DNA of 64,000 nt, taken from assembly GCA_905221605.1 (NCBI GenBank), contig CAJNDS010000369.1:602501-666500 (forward strand). The letters run 5' to 3'. The stretch is from Symbiodinium natans (taxonomy: Eukaryota > Sar > Dinophyceae > Suessiales > Symbiodiniaceae). A program made the translations under genes and the position numbers. Shown here piece after piece: positions 57,501-60,500 of this stretch (positions are counted from its first letter, which is position 1; every line of letters begins with the position of its first letter). The notes beneath the pieces were generated by a model that saw nothing but the letters and a program-made list of their open reading frames with translations, was not told the DNA's origin and made no database searches.

Positions 57501-60500
57501 TAGTTAAAGCATCTACCGAATACCATTTGAACGAAAAAGAAGAACCACCAGAATATAAAATGTTTAATGATACTTATGAACTTTTAAAAATGGTCAGTGA
57601 TGATAAAGAGCCCATAACATATTATTTAGTTCCTGAACATAACAACCTAACCAGAATATTTTTTGAACTCCTGAACTCAAGATATGAACCACAAATAAAA
57701 TTTCAAGCGGGGATTATTACAGAAGTGAAGCTTAAACTTAAAAAAACCACCTTCATAATTAAAACTCAAAATTTAATTAAGGGGTCATCGGATGGATGCA
57801 TAGCAGTAGATGACGAAAAAACATATAACAACATGAATGAAGCAATGTTTAATTTCAATAAAGCTTTGTTTAATCCATTACACAAGTCATTTTATAATCA
57901 AGTTGACCTGAAGATTTACAAAGAAGCAAAAACCATACCACCGACAGGACTTTTAAAACCTAGGGAATACATACCGAAAGAAGTTACAGAAATAGACATA
58001 ACGAAAGCATACACAAGTAGATTAATTAACATTGATAAAATACCGGTATTCAACCAATTTGACATCTGGAGACCTTACACTGATGACATGGATTATAATA
58101 AAATGTCAGATTATGTATTATACTTTGTTGAAGATTGTAAAAGAACTAGGCCTAATTTTACAGTGTTTCTCAACTTGTTTAATAAAAAATACAACTTAAT
58201 TTATGGAAAATATTTAAAACAGGTTGAAGTAAACGATCTAAAAATATTGTATTATAAGACGCCTTCATTCATACACGATGTTAACTATAACGAGTTAGTT
58301 CAGGAACTATGGGGAAAATCCATTAGTGAGCATGAGGAACTGGACAAACTGATTAAAAAACTTATTGTAAATGTTAATATCGGGCTTTTAGAAAAAACCG
58401 AGAACACCTCGCAAAAAAGCACAGTTTTCAAAAACTTAAAGGAGGCGTCAAATTTTCAATTAAAACACGGAGGCAAAATACATAAAATAGAGGAGGTAGA
58501 ATGTCACCATGACATAATGTTCACTGGAGATAAAGAAGACGAAAACATTTATTCAAAAATGTATGATGAACCAAGTGGGACGGATTATTATTTAGTGAAC
58601 TTATCGGACAGTGTAATGTTAAACAATGGATATATTTATATAAAAGAGCTGTTACTTCAAGATCATAATTTTAAAATGCTTCAAGATTATAATAAACTAG
58701 AGAAAAATTTTGTATCTGTTATGAGTGTTAAAACAGATGCATTTGTAATAAGATCGCGAGATGTTGACAAAGCACGAGAGATTTTAGAAATGAAAACAGG
58801 CATAGGGGAATGGAGAGCAAACAAAGAAGGAGAAGATATAATTTTACCACCTGAAGAATACAAGCCAAAACCAAATGAATTAAATAAAGTACCTATTTAC
58901 AAAAATGTAGCAATAGAAATTAAAGACGAGTATGACACCAAAAATATAATAGCAAATGTTATAAACGCTAAACATGTTATGATCAGGGCAAAATATGCAG
59001 GTTCAGGAAAGAGTTATATATGTGAAAAAATGGCAGATATGGGTATGAGTGTTTTATTTGTATGTCCTACTAATAAGCTTGTTCAAAAATACGGCAGGGA
59101 AGCAATCACTGTAAATAAATTCTTTTCTATAGCCGTGGGTGACGAAAAGCTAGAAAAATTTGATTATTCAGGTTATGATGTCATAGTGTTTGACGAGATA
59201 TATTTTAATGGTTTAAGGGTATTAAACAGAATTAGGGAATTTGTAGAAACTAACCAAGATAAAATAATAGTAGCTACCGGCGACGGTAAACAATTAAAAC
59301 CGGTATCAGAATTAACTAATTTACAGGAGCACGAAGAATACGCCGATAACTGCGTGGATAAAATATTTAAATATAACATTTATCTGAAAGTTTGTAAACG
59401 ATTAAGGAAAGAAGAAGACAGGAAAAAATTAGAAAATATTTATATTGACATTTTTGAAAATAATATCAAAGCGAAAGATTTAGTGAAAAAATATTTTAAA
59501 TACACATCTGACATAAATTTAAACAGTAATAATGTAGCATATTTAAATGATACTTGTAGGGAAGTTGCAAATGAAATTAGAAAAATGCAAAATAGAAAAG
59601 GTGAATATGAAGTAGGAGAAATAATGATATGCAGAGAGTATTTAAAATCAAAAACTTATAAATTTCAAGTTAATTTTAAATACAAGATTTTAAACATAAT
59701 TGAAAATGTGGTTGTGTTAGAAGACGAACACACTAAAATAATTCAACAATTACCGCTGGATATGTTGAGGAAGCACTTTATATTCAATTATTGTTTTACC
59801 TGCCATAGCGTCCAAGGTTCAAGCATTGAGGGAGGTATAACAATATTTGATTATAACCATTGTTTAGTGGATAAAAACTGGCTATACAGTGCAATAACGA
59901 GGTCTACTGATTTAAATAATGTAAGTTTCTACAAGTATGACAACGATGACGATAATGATTTTAATAAAAACTGTATTTATAATTATTTGAAGAGAAAGGT
60001 AGAGGGATATAAAGAACAAGATAGAAATGCCAAAAGAAAAATAGATCATAAAAATTATATTACCCCAGAATGGCTGTTAAATAGGTTGAATGGGCGCTGT
60101 GAATTATGTAATGTAGAATTTTACATTAAGTCAATAAACGGTAATATAAGAACAAATTTAACAGCACAAAGAAAATTTAACGATCAGACACACACCATAA
60201 GCAATTGCATAGCATATTGTAAAAAGTGTAACTGTCAAATGAGCGACAAGGAAAAATGGTGATAAATATACCTAAAGAAAAGATATATTAAGATATATAT
60301 AGATAGTATGGGTGAAAATAAGTTCAGAAATGGCAAAATTTACCAGATTGTTGATGTTGGATATAATAAATATTATATTGGTTCTACATGTGAAAGCTTA
60401 AGCCGTAGAATGGCAAAACATAGAGACAAATATAAACAATATCTGAACAACAACAAAGATAACGACAGACGCATTAACTACATATTTGATGAATACGGTG

